Below are positions 10,601 to 25,700 of a DNA stretch of 64,000 nt, piece after piece. Both the position numbers and the translations under genes were made by a program. Within the stretch, counting starts at the first letter, position 1. Every line of letters starts with the position of its first letter. The stretch comes from Plutella xylostella. Lineage: Eukaryota > Arthropoda > Insecta > Lepidoptera > Plutellidae. Location of the stretch: the NCBI RefSeq assembly GCF_932276165.1, contig NC_064011.1, positions 1,877,501-1,941,500 on the forward strand, read 5' to 3'. The notes beneath the pieces are model-generated. The model saw nothing but the letters and a program-made list of their open reading frames with translations. It had not been told where the DNA came from and ran no database searches.

Positions 10601-13600
10601 TTCTGCTTTTATTTTTAGTTTGCTTTTTTTATGATTTACCTAGGTAGTATCAGTCGAGAAGTCGGCAGTCAACAGATAAATATTTTCTCTGAATTTCAAT
10701 TATAAAATTCTATGCCGTGCAATCTCGTTTAAATAATCATGTTTAAATAATTCTCGAGTTTGACAATGCGCCAAAGATACTTTTTATATCTCCTAAATAA
10801 AATAAGAGTTAAGTTCGTCCCTATAGCTAGAGCTTGAACATAATACGATTCTTTAGAATGTCAGAATAAAGAATCATGTCATGTTACCCTCATAGGGACT
10901 GTTAAAATTTACATTACTACCGTCTGCGTTACACAAACACCCATTTTATATTTAGGTTGTTTTTAACTGGATAAAGGATCTAGTAAGTGAATATCACCAG
11001 ATATGTTTGCAGCTACCACCGGTACCAACTATTACACCGTAACAATGAGATTAGTTGCTCCTTGCTTGCTATTCTCTAATTTAATCATTTTGGAGAATCT
11101 CCGGTATAAATTCATTTTAAACTCATAATTATGCATTGAACTTGTATGCATACATGCACGTTTATCTTGATGATATAATAATTTTCATAAAGTTTTACAA
11201 ACTTATGAATCTATTAACTGCTGCGGTAGTAATGTGTTGTGTACTCCTTACTTATAATAAAGGTATAACACCCCAAAACTAACAAATGAAACTTCATGGT
11301 CTAAATTCAAATATTTGTTGTACCTATTCTTGGTAAAAACTTGCCTACACCTACAATAATAATCAGCATCTTGACAGTACAGATCACAGACACAATGAGT
11401 TATTAATTTAAAGGGTGTTATCACTTTTATTACTTAGTCCAGGGGGGTAATCTTTTGTGCCACTACACCCTTGTGTTTCATATAAGGAGTGAACTTTGAA
11501 TTTTCTATATTAAATTGAAAATTTAGGATAATATACTAATATAGGGAATTAATGGAGAAAAATGTACTTGTCGTCCATAATAACTTAAATACAATCGCTA
11601 TTAAGACCCTTGTTAAATGTATAACATTAAACTTAAATTTCAAGCAGTTAATTAAGTTTGTATGTTATTTATGGGACAAAAGCATTTTTAATTTTGAACT
11701 CGTGTTACGTTCACATACAAATCTATCCTATAACATAATGATGATGATGATAATAATAATGAAACACACAATAACAATAACATAGTTTTAGAATTCAGTG
11801 ATATAATTGGTAAAATTTTTCCAAGTTAGTGACTAATACAGAATCTTGAATTTTTATTTCACCGCACGAATTACACAACGTGAATGCTTTGCCCTATAAA
11901 ATGAAATAACCGTTGAGTATTTAAGTAAAACCTTCATAAACTTACGGATCTCCAAAATATCTGCAAAGCATAATTTAAAAGGTTTATTGTCGGTACTTTT
12001 TTATTCGATAAGGATAATCCATCAACTAATGAATACTAACATCATAACTAGGTTAATTGGTTTATACACATATACGTTAATTAAACCGCCCTATCGAATA
12101 AAATAAATCTACATTTGTTTTTAGATATAATGATTGTTATATTAAATTAATTTGATGTAAAAAAACTATGGGAATTTACTCTATACCTAAGTAGTTAATT
12201 TTAAGACTTTTTATGGGCGATAATGATGACGAAAATATTTTTTATGTTGTTGTTATCACCATCTAAAATAATAAGATTTGCAAACATAAAAGTTACATAA
12301 AATATAATAACTTTTTTACTATTTACTTTTTATGGTTTTAAATCAATTTTGCTAACATGACAATAACTTGTGTTTTGCACTTTTTCTAAGCGATTCTGGA
12401 TTGGCCATTTTAGTTTATAGTCTTTGATTTTAGTTTTTAGATATTATCCAAAGCATTTTTAGTATTAGTTATATATGTTTTAACAACTTACTGTATACAT
12501 ACACCGTTTTACGTGTGCGCGAATTTGGTTGTCGTGTTTAGTGTGTGCATTTATTTTAACATAATTATATAGTCTTTTAGTTTTTATGACTCAGCCTAAA
12601 AAGACAAATACCAAGTTGAATTTAAAAACCCTCGGCTGGACTTTTGAAAGAGGTCAACAATTTTATTTATGTTTGATAAATTGAACATTAAATAGCGCTG
12701 AAATAAATCACTGTTATTGAGTCTCACTTTAAAATGTAAAACATCTCTTTGTGAAAACCAAAATGCTCTTAATCGAAAATAACAATAATTACGTAAATTA
12801 TTCCAGACAGTTTTGTTTTGTAGTTAGGTAACAGTACCACTACCATGACTGCCTCTCAAAGATATTCATTCTATGTTTAGTAGTAAAATTATGATTATGA
12901 ACTTATGATTTCAGCTTGGTTTTTGGTTAAAGAATACATAACATTTGGTTTCAACATATTTGTAAAACTGTTTACTTATACCATCGTGTACTTTATAAAG
13001 TTATGTAATAAAATATATTGAAGTTTCTGAATTTCGTCTTTCTTATGACAGCCTATTGTCCTCAATCTATATGAATTTTCAACTGTCCATATAGTTTAAT
13101 CTAATAATTTAAGAAACTATTACTTAGGTATTCCAAAATTATCGCTAGTGTAATAGAGGTAGAAAGAGTAGACAATAAAAAAGCAACAACAGTTTTTCCT
13201 TTAATTTTCACAAAATAAAAAGGTACATTCACTATAACCGTAACATCAAAAGCACTACTTTAATACTGTGTTTAATAACAGTCCTTGACATAGTTACATA
13301 ATTTATTCCAGAACCTTTGTAATTTTGCAAAATATACCTACTATTTTTTCTCTAAAACAAAACATCTAAGCAAAAACATCAACAATATTGCACAAAAATT
13401 AATAAAATTGTACTTATAAACTATAGGAGATTGTGCCCTTTAATAAACTTTTTGAGCATTTAATTAGAGATCTGTCTATAATCTAACAGGAAATTTTATA
13501 TTGTTTAGCCTGTTATCCCAATTTTCTACCATAGCAACATATTTGCCAAATGGTCACCGACGACATACGAAAGTTTGTTATGTGTAGGGATTAGTTAATT

Positions 13601-13731
13601 TTACCTTGCATGGCGTTCTGATATTCTTTCTAAAATATTTATTATACTTACTTACATTCTTCAAGTAAATTGAACTAACTTAATACTGAAGAATTTTCTT
13701 CTGGCTATTTTAATATATTTGCTTAAACTAG
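10601..13731. other. Intergenic spacer plus 3' UTR of the SDCCAG8-like gene
   Basis: AT-rich. A short (ATG/ATA)n run lies at about 11737-11762. No protein-coding signal is visible on either strand. The right-hand part (about 13200-13731) is probably the 3' UTR of the minus-strand gene; a TTTATT (reverse AATAAA) lies at 13302-13307. Confidence 0.45.
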
Positions 13732-16700
13732 CTAACTTTGAGTCGGTACTTTTGCGATTGGTGAAGTTGTAACTTTGCTTTCCACGTAATCTTTGGTTTC
13801 CGCGGGTATATTTTGATTTTGCTGTGCAAACTCTGTATTCTGAGCATCTTGTACCTGAGAATACTCTGGATTGCTAGCATCGTATGCTTGATTACCGTAG
13901 TTCGGATCACCTTGGTAAGCCTGATTAGGGTCGGTTGCATAATTTTCATACTGGCCTTCATATTGTGCGTTTGGATCAGCATACTGTTGTTCATAATTCT
14001 CAGGATACTGTCCTTCTGTGTAAGCAGGCTGTTCATAATTTTGGTCATATCCTTCAGTTTGGTAGGTGGGAGTTTCTTGTGCGTAAGACTGGTCATAGTT
14101 AGCTGGTTCCTGTGCATATGTTGGGTCCTGGTAAGTCTGCTCCTGATTATATTCACCCTGTTGCTGTTCAAAATGGCTTGGTTCTTCGCTGTATGTTGGT
14201 TCTTGTGCATATTCTGGCTGAGGCTGTTCGTAATTTTGTTGCTCCACCTCTGATATGTTTTCAGCAACCTTAGCATTTTCGTACGTTTCCTTCACTGGCG
14301 TTTCATCAACATAATACTGCTCTTTAACGGGACTATCTTTGACATATTCTTGTTCGTTTTGTGAATTAACTGGTGGCATAGCTTCGGGCTGGTTTTCCAT
14401 TCTTATAGAGCTTTTTGAAGGTTGTCGACTGAGTTGTCGGGATTGCGAGTTACTGTGGCGGTCTCCGACGCTTGAGTTTGAAGGCTGTCGTCGGAGCGCG
14501 GGGTGAGCGGGGGGGTGGCCTCGGGTATGGTCGGGTCCGGGAGGGGGGGCTGGCTCGACATTTCCGTGGGCTGCGGCCGCGTGCGTGGAAGGTGCTACAA
14601 AGGTTTTAAATTATTTTAATAGTTGTACAATTTAATTATTCAGAGTAATGCGAATGTGGTATTTTTAATAATTGAGTGGTCACTATGCACAGCAGTTTTT
14701 GTGCCGTTACAGTGAGTATAGGAATATCGTTTTTTTTTTAAATAGCCCAAGCATCTTTAAAAGTTAAGAATTACCCGCATTGTATTCGTTACCTTCATAA
14801 TAGGTGTTGGGTGCGTTAGCATGCTGTATCGTCCGGCCCAGGCTGTCTACTTGGCGATGCAGAGAGGCCAGTTCTTCCCTGAAGCAACCACACCACACAG
14901 TGAAATACACTCACACAGAAAACAAGTGCTAAAGTTTTACTATTCACAAACTCACACTCCGATATATGCAGCGAGATACTCAGGTATGTATTTTTATTGA
15001 CCTCATGCGAAAAAGATTTAATATTAATAAAGTCTATTGGATTTCTTTTTAGATTTGGTACTCCTAGGTCAGTATTTCTTATACATGTATTGCCATTTAC
15101 AATACCATCACCTAGGTAAATATGTATCAGAAGGAAATTATCATTCAATGCAACTCGCATGCTAGAAGCAAATAATACAAAATAAACATAATGCCAATCC
15201 AATACCCACAAGACTCGACACTCATAAATAATCAAATAATATACAAAACTTTATTCTACGAAATAAAATAGACATGCAATTGCTAAAAACCGTTCTCCAT
15301 ATCTACCTTCAACGGATCATCGTCTGACTCTCCACCGTATTTGTCTAAAGACAGATCGCTTAGACATCGACTTAGATTTCCCAAGTTACCCTCATACTGT
15401 CTGTATTTACTGTATCTAGGGTAGGTGCGATCGATGTCGTAAGACGACCTGCTATGGGGATAGCCACTTATGGGTGTGTAACTCCTGATAGGTGCAACAA
15501 CAGTAGTGCAATACTTTTTATGGGAACACCAAAGGTTGCGTAGCTTCTTCATAAGCTCAGAATTTCTGCAAAGCAATTGTATCCTCTCTGTTCTGTAAAA
15601 CAAAGATTATGATTGTGCAGGTGATTGTATAGGTATTAAAAGTAATTAAAAGCTTAGATATAGTCAATTTTAGGTGGAAGCTATTTTACCATCTAATCGT
15701 TTTCTATAAAATGGATCAACGTTCTAAGTGACTATGATAAAAAGTACTTTTAGTTCACAAAAAACATTTAATGCACAATTTTAAGTAGTGTTAACATTAC
15801 CCTTACACGAGGAGTTAAATATAGTAAACAGATAATAATAATTATTATACATCAATGTAAAAAAACTCTAATCTAACCATTTAACAAAATATTAACATGT
15901 AATTAATTAATAACACAAACTCTTTGAAATTAACACGTACTAAAATTTTAGGATATAACAATAAAATCTTAATTTTACATCACTAATGTTAATAGATGGT
16001 TGATTCATATTTTTATAGAAGTATACATTTTGAAGGAATATTGCACACGTGTATCTACTTCTAACATTTAATTTAAAATACAGTATCGGTGAATTTCTTA
16101 TTTACACGAACAAAAATGAGCATGAAGACTAATAACACAAGTCTAGAAAAGGCTGGGATCTTATTTAACTTCAATGGGGTCAATTAAATCACACATTTTC
16201 AGTAAGGCACTTGCTGTGAAAGCAATAAATACGCTTAGCTAGACTTATGTTGTGTCGTTAGGCTTTTGTTCGACAGTTTCTACTTCATCTGTATTTGGAA
16301 GATCTGTTTCATTATTGATAAGCTCTTCCCCGGGAATTCCTTCTTCTTTTTCTGAAGGTTCGGAAATATTTGGTTCAGCATCGTCTTCTGTTTCTTTTTC
16401 TGGTGGTAACTGTACCGAGTTACTAGCCGTGACTACTTCTACTTCTGGTTCATTGACTTCCACTGTCATATTTTGTTCTAAACTTTTTTCTTTGATGTCT
16501 GTTGATTCTTTTGGATTATCTTCCTTTTCTCCGAAAGCAAGATTTTCTTCAATTGGTTCAACAACTACTTCCTCTACTTTTGGTGCTTCTACTTGTAATT
16601 CCGATGATCCCGTGCTTAAAGCGACGCCATCATCGTCAGCTTCTATTATCTCAACATTTTCTTTCAGAAGATTTACACTACCTTCTGCAACTTCCATACT

Positions 16701-19700
16701 AATGCTATTCTTTACACCTCTATGACTATCGCATTCTACAATATTAACATTGGAATCACGGCTCTTTCTTTTCTGATCTTTCTTTCGAGATTTCGGTATT
16801 AATTTAACGCTTATATCAACTTTGATTGGCTCCTTTTTCTCTCGTAAAAAGGGCTGTTGAATAGTCAGCGGTAGATTGAAGATCTTCTCTCCCTTTTCGC
16901 TTGTGAGATCCTGTCTTGTCGTCAGTGGCCCCACCATGATCGGTGGTTGACTATTCGACGAAGCGGACTCTTTTTCTGAGCGGCGCGTACGACGCCGCGG
17001 GATAGGCTGCTCTCTGGATCTTGAGCGATCGCGCTGTGTTCTCATTGGATCGTCTGCACGGCTGCGACTCTGCGCTCTGCCTGCCACCAATAAAAACACA
17101 GCACGATTTTATTTAGCAATCTAATATTGACACTTAACTTTGTACGGGTAATGATAACAATACACAAATGTGAACATTCAATAATTTATGTAAGTACAAA
17201 GGTGCAAATAGAATAAAAGAGAATGGTATTTGTAAACATTGAGAGACCATCACCTTTCTATAGTACATAAGATTTAATTAAAGCTTTCTGTAAAAATATA
17301 AGTAGATGATCTCGCACGGCTTACAGAAATGTGATCAAGGAATACTATTCAACAGCATGCGAGGATAGTTAAGTAATGTCCGTACTTGTGCCTACGGTTG
17401 GCGTCGTCGAGCTTGTCAGTGAGCAAGCGACATTCACCCGTGAGTTTCTCCATCAGACTGTTTTGTGATTGGATCATGGTCTCCAGCTCGGCCACGGTTT
17501 TAGCTGCGGAAAAGCTCTTGCTTAAACCATGGACCTTATCAGGTATAGGGACTTGAGTTTTACATAAGGAAATTTTACAGCAATGCAAATATTGGAGATT
17601 GAAAATATAAGGTAAGATTAGGTGCATTTTCATTGTATAATTCGTTGACCCTTATGCTTTAAAACTCCTTAAACTTAATAGAAATGTATCAGCAAAGCTG
17701 TTCGTCATTTCATCATGCTTTTTATAATAAATACTATATATTAAAGCGTTTTATGCCTTTCTCTTCTCAAGAGAAACAATCTGATGAATAAACTATTGAG
17801 ATTATAAGCCCTTTCATGTGACAGTTCATGCAACTATTATGTATGAAAAGGTAAATTATAAATGTTTTGAAGTTAATTTGTATGATAAAGTCGATAATAG
17901 TGTAGTTAGTTGTAATAATTTCAAAACACCAATAGTTTACCCATTAGATGAACGTAAAAATTAACATAACAATATTAACCATCTAAGTAATAATAAACTC
18001 AGAAGTGCTTTGCTTGCTGGTTCCACCTATTGCTGTATTTTTATAAGAATTGTTAAATAACTGCCAATCAATCAAATTAATGCAAGCTTTATAATTATTA
18101 TTTGAATACTATTTTATTCTAAGAGTCTAACTTACCGTGTTCTATTTCCTTCTCTTTCTTGTTCCTCACCGGAGATGTTGGAGTCAAGTCCTTCATCTTC
18201 AACTAAAACATAAAAAGGAATAGAACGGATAACTATCAATTTACCTAAAATGCAATTTATACAATTTGACTATCAAAAGATTTCGTGTTTCATGTTTTTT
18301 TTTACTAACTTTATCTTTCTTTCAACAACTATTCTATCAAGTATTTAAACGCACACCCAGCCCGTAGCAATCCACTGTAGGACATGGGCCTCTTGCAAGA
18401 CTGGAGGGAAATTTTCATTATCTCCTCATTGGCAAGCGGGTCGGAGTTTTAAAATGTAAGACCGAAATTAGTAAATGACACAAGAAGGGAAGTTACAGTA
18501 GAAGTACATTCTAAAAATAAGTAAGTTTCTATAGTAATGATATTACCTCTGTCTCCAAATTAGCGATCTGTTCAGTGAGACGCAAGTTCTCGCGACGAGC
18601 ATGTACTAGATCTGCGTCGGCACGATCCAGGCGCTGACGCAGGGACTGGATCTGAAACAGGATGTTATATATAAAAAAAACTTGAAACATTTTGATAGGA
18701 CAATTTTAAGCAAACGTAAATTTCTTTGTCATTCATTTTCATAATTCCACTTTATGATTGGCTGCGTAAACTCCGAATAAACCAGTTGTAATTATAAATA
18801 AAACAGTTTCCAAAATTTGTCAAATAGCAGGCTTGAAATAGCAGTTAGACCTAACTCTATGCAGTGTTTAAAACAACACAAATGGTTCGGCGTTAACATT
18901 ATTACACCTCAGCTGCAGCTAGATAAACGTCACTATATCGCGATTCGCCATAAACACGCCGCTGTGATTAGTGGAACACGCATTTAACGAGTTTATCGAT
19001 GTCGATAATGAAGCCGTGTAGCGGTTACACACGTTACCTCAGAATTGAGTCGGTTAGTCTCATGCTTGGCCTGCCGCTGGTGGCGCTCGATGGCGAGCCG
19101 CGCGCTGGCCAGCTCCTCGTCCAGCGACGCCTTCTCCGCGTGCGCCTGCGCCAGGTCCGCCTGGAGAGAGGCTGGAGAGACAAATGAGTTCCGTTTATAT
19201 ACAATTATATCATCTAGGTAAACGTTATGCATTTAACAATATGTTAGCTCATATAACAAAGATTTTTGAGAGTAAAAACAAATTGTTTAAAAATGTTCCC
19301 GATGTACCAATTAATGAAAAACAAATCTTCTTTAAAAAGCTGGTTTTATAATGATTCTATTGATATGATTCTTGAATGATATTTGGTAGAATCCCCTCGC
19401 TAGATCCATGCAAAGGAAAAAGAGTCACTCACAAGTTTTGTTCTTCAATTCCATCTTCAGCTCTTCGATGACGGCAGTTTTCATGGAAATTTCCCTTTTT
19501 AAATCATTGTCGTCGCGACGTTGTCTTTCCAACTCCAGCTGGAATATAAATAAATATTCAAAAAACTAATATTTTCTAAATTTGTAACTACAATCGACTT
19601 ATAAATATACAATAATATTTAACTAGCGCACGTCCTTACAAGGGGCTGATATTTAATATGATAAGTTGTATCTTCCAGCATATCGTTGGTTGCGATACAT

Positions 19701-22700
19701 TTAATCATTACAGTGACTATGTGAGTTGTGTCTGAATTCTGAATGTCGTTTGTTAGTATGACAAGGTACAAAAGCAACCCAACTTACCTGCAGTTTAGCG
19801 ACATTATCATACTGGGCAGCCAGGTCATGCGACAGGTCGTCGAAGTGCGCAGTGTACCGCTGCTCGGCCGCGTTGCTCTAGTGGACCTATTACCACCATG
19901 ATACATCGTTTGTTAATTTGACAAGGTACCAAAGGGCGATACTAACCTGCAGTTTAGCAACATTATCATACTGCGCGGCAAGATCGTGCGACAGGTCGTC
20001 GAAGTGCGCCGTGTACCGCTGCTCCGCCGCGCTGCGCTCGTGCACGGCGCGCCGCGCGCTCTCGCTGCACAGCTCGCGGACCCGCACGCGCTCTTTGGCT
20101 AGGTCCTCCTGTGGAACAATGTAGGTTCAGTCCGGCAACGCTGACTTGGGAACGTGTATAGGTGGGAGATATTTTTTCCTTACTGTAACAAAATTGTTTT
20201 TTAATCTTTTCCAACCGAAGCAGTGACGGCCGGTGGATGGAGGTTTAAGGTAAGCGTCCGTTAGATTACTCTAATAGTGATAGATATCCGTGAATTTTTA
20301 AAAGTCGTTGAAGAAAAGTTGTTGATGATGACCCCTGAGTCGACTCCTTTCGGTTCCGACATCGTTGTCCAGATAAACCGTATGAGTAGACTACTGCAGG
20401 TTACCGAATACAAAAATCGATGGCGAGTGATGTAGCATTTCTTAATCTAATCATAAAAACTTCACGACTAGCAAGACACTGCGTGAAGGCCGCGACAAAT
20501 GACGAGCATAGCATTCCAGATGAAGACATATTTTGGGTAGCTGCCGCAGTAAGTAAGCCTATATTCAGATAGAACAAAGCAAAATATTCCCCTCACCTTA
20601 AGCCTGCGCACTTCGGCCTCCAAGTTGCTCCTCTCTTCCCTCAGTTGCTGCTCGACGGCGTCAGAGCCTCGCTTGTAGCAGTCCGGGTCCTCGCGCCGCT
20701 CCAGACTCAGCTTCATCTTGGCTATCTGCGACTCGAGAGAGTTTTTGTCCCTGCGAAAAAATGCCATGAAGAGCATAAAGTATAGATTGTGTGGCAAAAA
20801 CACATCTGCTTTGCTAATATTTTATCTAAATGCTGATAGTAATCGCGATTAGGTCCAACTGCATTGTGCCATCTATCCTCGATAGGCATTTAAGCTTAGA
20901 AATCGAGTGCGTCAAAATGGCATGACCAAAATATATAATTTGTCAATCAAGCGATTTTTTTTATTACCGGGTTGGTCGGAGGTTCCTCCCTTTTCAATGG
21001 AGGAGTGGCAACACCTTCGCTCTGCGTAATTCATCTACATCAGCCTATAGCAGTCCACTGCTGGACGTAGTTTTCTCCTAAAGCACGAAACTGGATGCGA
21101 CCTATAGCTTTCCGACGCATAGTTAATTAAATCAATACAAAATCGAACCTTTGCAAGTTGTCAATCTGTCGCTTGAAGCCGTCGAGGCAAGTTGAGTCAA
21201 CAATCCCCGAGGCCAGCTTGCGCTTGTTGTCGTTATTCTCTTCCTGTTAACAGAAAATCATCAGTTTCAAGCACCTTGAGGTATTTACTTAACAAGTAAG
21301 GCAGTCAACCAAATAAAAGCGATATTCGGTAAACGGGTGTGAATAAAGAAACTGTTTGAAAATGGTGGACGACTCATGCTTTCTAGTTCTAATCGTAGTT
21401 CTGTCAGTAACTACAACATAGGTACTGCTGTCAAATATTGCATGTTGTGTCTGCCTGCACTGCAAGCCTATTTTACATGATGCATCCGGTCCGTCATACG
21501 TCCGTGGGTACGTTTATTTCGCCTCATACCTATCTCCAACCTGCCAAGCGAGGAGACTAAAGCGATAACCTTATCCAGCATTAGATACATCTAGATATGC
21601 AGGTTTCCTCTCGATGTTTTCCTTCACCGAAAGTTTTCCTTCACTAGCAAACTTATTGCCATTTTGCGGATATATGTACGTGTGTGTTTGTATATTATCT
21701 GGCTAACCTAATCTCTAGAGTCCCCGAGACCACATACGATGACATAAAGGGCAGACCCACGACAGGCTTCAGACAAAGCAGTTTGCAGCCATCGAAAACT
21801 GAAAGTAGTGTTCTTTTTTTGCCTCTGGGTCTCGGGAGGCTATTACCTGGCTCTTCTTCAAGTCGATCCTGGCCTGCGTGAGCTGCGCCTCCAGCTCGGC
21901 GATGCGCGACTCGAACATGATGCTGGAGCCCTCCATCTTGGGAGTGCGGGAGCGCGCGCGGCGGCGGGGCTTGGATGGGGAGTGCTATTGGAAATGAATA
22001 TAATTTTTAGTCAGGATACAGTAAGAGCGACCGCGCAGGATAGAGACCATCTGCGGTACCACCACCGATATATTAGAAATTATCAATCAGCAGCGTCGCT
22101 CGCCTGTCAAACATCTGTCAGATCAATACAAGTTACGACAGATTTGACGAATTTCTGTTTTTCGGTGGTAGTATACCCACCAAGCTACCTATAGCATTTT
22201 AGAAAGAGCCTATACATTTTTTGTTATATAACAAAATCTACAGTTAATTCTGAGACTCGAACATGATGCTGGAGCCCTCCATCTTGGGAGTGCGGGACCT
22301 GGATGAGCGACGCCGGGGCTTGGATGGGGAGTGCTGGTTGAGAAGAAAATAACGAATTTAGAGGACTTTTATCAGCATAGGTACGCTTCACAGGACAGGG
22401 CAAACATTACGACATTATGCATATGAAGTGAGTTTTTATCATAGCTATCTATAGAAGAACCTACAGAACTAAATCTGCACTTAATTCTGAGACTCGAACA
22501 TGATGCTGGAGCCCTCCATCTTGGGAGTGCGGGGTCTGGATGATCGGCGGCGGGGCTTGGATGGCGAGTGCTGGTAGACAAGATAATAGAATTTAGAGGG
22601 AATTTTAACAGCAAACAGGAACGCTTCAGAGGACAGGACAAACATAACCTACATTATGATGTGATTTTTTACGAGGGTATAATTTTCTTGAGCGGATAGA

Positions 22701-25700
22701 TATCGCGCAGGATAGAAAACAATGATGACGTCTTGTGTCTGATACCAAGATCCATTTCGAGTTGCTGAGCCAGCGGAGTAAGTAAGTAAACCCCAAACCA
22801 GCAGTGGTATCACCAGCGAATATTACCGATCGACAATCCTTAAGCAGCGCTGCTTATCTGTCAAATTTTATATAATGTGATGAGATAATACTTTGGTCTG
22901 AGGGATCGCCTCGACAAGTCCCTCAGTCCAGCTCACCTGATGGTCGCTGTCTGCGCCGGTGCTGCCCTCGTCGCGCAGCTCGTCGGTCTCGGAGCCGGCG
23001 CCCTGCAGCACGCGGGACAGCAGCTCGCCGCCGACTGCAGCTGAGAGTGACGAGACACGAGACTGGAGAGCGACCAGCTACGGAACCACCACCGCATCCG
23101 TATAGTAGTGTCGCTCGACTGTCTTGAACATCTGTCAGATTCGTACAAGTTACGACAGATTTGACAATCGAACGATGCTGCTGAAGGATTCTTAATTGGT
23201 GTTGGTGATGGTACAGTAGAGACTACTATAGTTACCACTACCGACACTTTAGCAATTCGGTTGCCTGTCAAACATCTATCAGATACATACAAGTCGTGAC
23301 AAATTTGTCAAGCAAGCGACGCTACTTAAGGATCCCACTGCACTGTAGCTACTTCTTGTGTCTGAATCCAAGATCCACTTCGGGTCGCTGAGCCAGCGGA
23401 GCAATTTAGTAACTTAGACACCAGACACCTTCAATTTGGATCGCCCGCACTAGGAGTCCCTCAGACCAGCTGTTTAAGTTAGAGATTTTAGTTCCTATAC
23501 GTGTCACTAGATGGCGGTGTCGTCACCGTTCTACATCGCGGTATGGTTTGGTTTCACCATCCAGCCTATATTCTTTGAGTCATCAATAAAATGTATGCGA
23601 ACCTAAAAATTGTGTATAAATTATCTATTGGTCCTTCGAACCGGATTGTAAATAAAAGTCAGTGAAAGTGCAAGTGCAGTGCTACGTTGGTTAATATTTT
23701 TGACAAGTCTTCTCCCGCGCGAGGCGGTGAGTGCTGAAAAAAGACTTGTAAAATTTTCATAAATTTATTCTATGGACTTAGAATAATCACAAATAAAACT
23801 ATGGCGGATATTATCAAGGCTCAAATTGATCTTGCAAAACGCATCGAAAAGTTAAATGTAAATACAAAGAAATGTGCTAAAAGTAAGATTACAAAAGGTT
23901 ATTTGGAGACACGTTCAGAAACATTGGACAAATATTGGTCGGATTATACTTCACAACATGATAATATAGTACGTACGATATCAGAAGATGTATTGAGGCA
24001 ATCAGATTTTCAACCAGATGAGAACTATGACAAAACTGAGGAACTGTACATGGAGTTGAAAACATTAATAAAAGATGCCCAGTTTACTATACAAAAATCT
24101 GAAAGTCAGCCTTCACAGGAGAACACAGGTACTACTGAAAAATCTGAAACATCAAAGATAAGACCAAGACTACCACCAATATCGATACCTACATTTTCTG
24201 GAGACTATGGTCAATGGATAAGCTTCAAAGACATTTTCACATCCTTGATACATAATGACAATAGCCTATCGAAAGTTGAGAAACATCATTACCTTAAATC
24301 TGCATTGTCTGGTGAAGCTGAAAACTTGCTGAAACATTTCGCATTAACGGAAGCTAACTATGATGAAGCCTGGAAGATGCTGGAAGCGAGGTATGATAAC
24401 AAAAGAGTTATTGTAAATACTATATTAAATCGCCTCTTGAACCAGAAGAAACTACAAGCTGAGTCTGCCACAGGTTTGAAGGAATTATTGGACACAACTA
24501 AAGAAAGTTTGAATTCCCTGAACAATTTGAAAATAGAGACGGATAAGTGGGATGCCATCATTGTACACACAATTGTTTCAAAGTTAGACATAGAATCTCA
24601 CAAACTTTGGGAACAATCATTGGGTTCATCCACCGAAATACCATCATTTGATGAGTTGGCAACATTTATGGAAGGAAGGTTCAGAACCCTAGAAATGCTT
24701 TTGTTATCTACACAAGAAACACAAAGAAACTGTACATATAAAAGGGAATTTCAAATACACACACTACCAGCACAAAAATCAACTGTAAATAAATCATTCG
24801 CTGCAGAAGTAGAAAGCACTTGTACATACTGCTCACAAAATCACTTCATTTGTCATTGCAAGGAGTTCGCATCACTCGAGATACAAGCAAGACAAACATA
24901 CACAAAGAACAACAACTTATGCTTCAACTGTTTGACAAAAGGTCATTCAGTCAGTAATTGCAGACAGAGCCAATCATGTAAAAAGTGTGGAAGACGTCAT
25001 CACACTCTGCTGCATTACACGAATCCAAAGAACCTCACAACAAACCTAACCACAACACCCGAGACCACCACAGCTAAAGAGAATGACCCACAATGCACAG
25101 TTTCGATGAAAGCCGTAACGAAAAGTGAACAAACAATTTTGGCCACAGCGCATATTCCTGTTCAAGCGAAAAACGGCAATACAATCATTCTTCGAGCCCT
25201 CATAGACCAAGGTTCTCAGGCGTCTTTCGTGACTGAAGAAGCAGCACAACTACTGAAACTCGATCGCACTTCAGTCGTCGGAAATGTCACAGGTATAGCA
25301 AACGATTCTGTACTAGTGGAGGTTAATATAACATATAGCTAAAAAACATAGCAAGTGATTTGCTCGCAACGAATAGCATTCGCTTTATGAACGCGCAAAT
25401 GCTGCTATAATTATAACGCGACGCGCCCTCGCGATCTTAGCTCGCAAAATTGGACAGCGTCTGCCCGCGGCCGTTGCCACGACGCTACTGCTAGAAATAG
25501 CGGAGCGGCTCCGCTATTTCTCGCAGCCGCGAGACGTGGCGCGCGATAACCGCGCAGGCGATATTCACTTGCTTTGTAGCGTCTCGCTCTCTCAACGGTG
25601 CAACGTCGCGCGACTCGCGTGTGAGAGAGCGAGACGCTGCGAAGCTGCAAGCTTCACTACGCAATAGCGCTCCGCTATCTGCTGAAATTAGCTCCGCAGC

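Noticed and set aside
13728..14276. Open frame of 182 codons overlapping the Gln/Tyr-rich exon, and the plus-strand frame 13813-14253
   Set aside because: Shadows of the repetitive coding exon 13732-14594; no family resemblance and no splice context.
14437..14560. Alternative minus-strand frame reading MSSQPPLPDPTIPEATPPLT upstream of the last SDCCAG8-like exon
   Set aside because: It looks protein-like but ends in TAA just before the long frame. The phase of exon 16 selects the other frame, which stays open to 13732.
16252..16725. 157-codon Ser-rich plus-strand frame
   Set aside because: Antisense shadow of the acidic/Ser-rich alternative exon.
25400..25660. Genes in the GC-rich part of hAT family A (frames at 25411-25793, 59204-59650)
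   Set aside because: Frames arise from inverted-repeat arrays, are shared by both copies and show no known domain.
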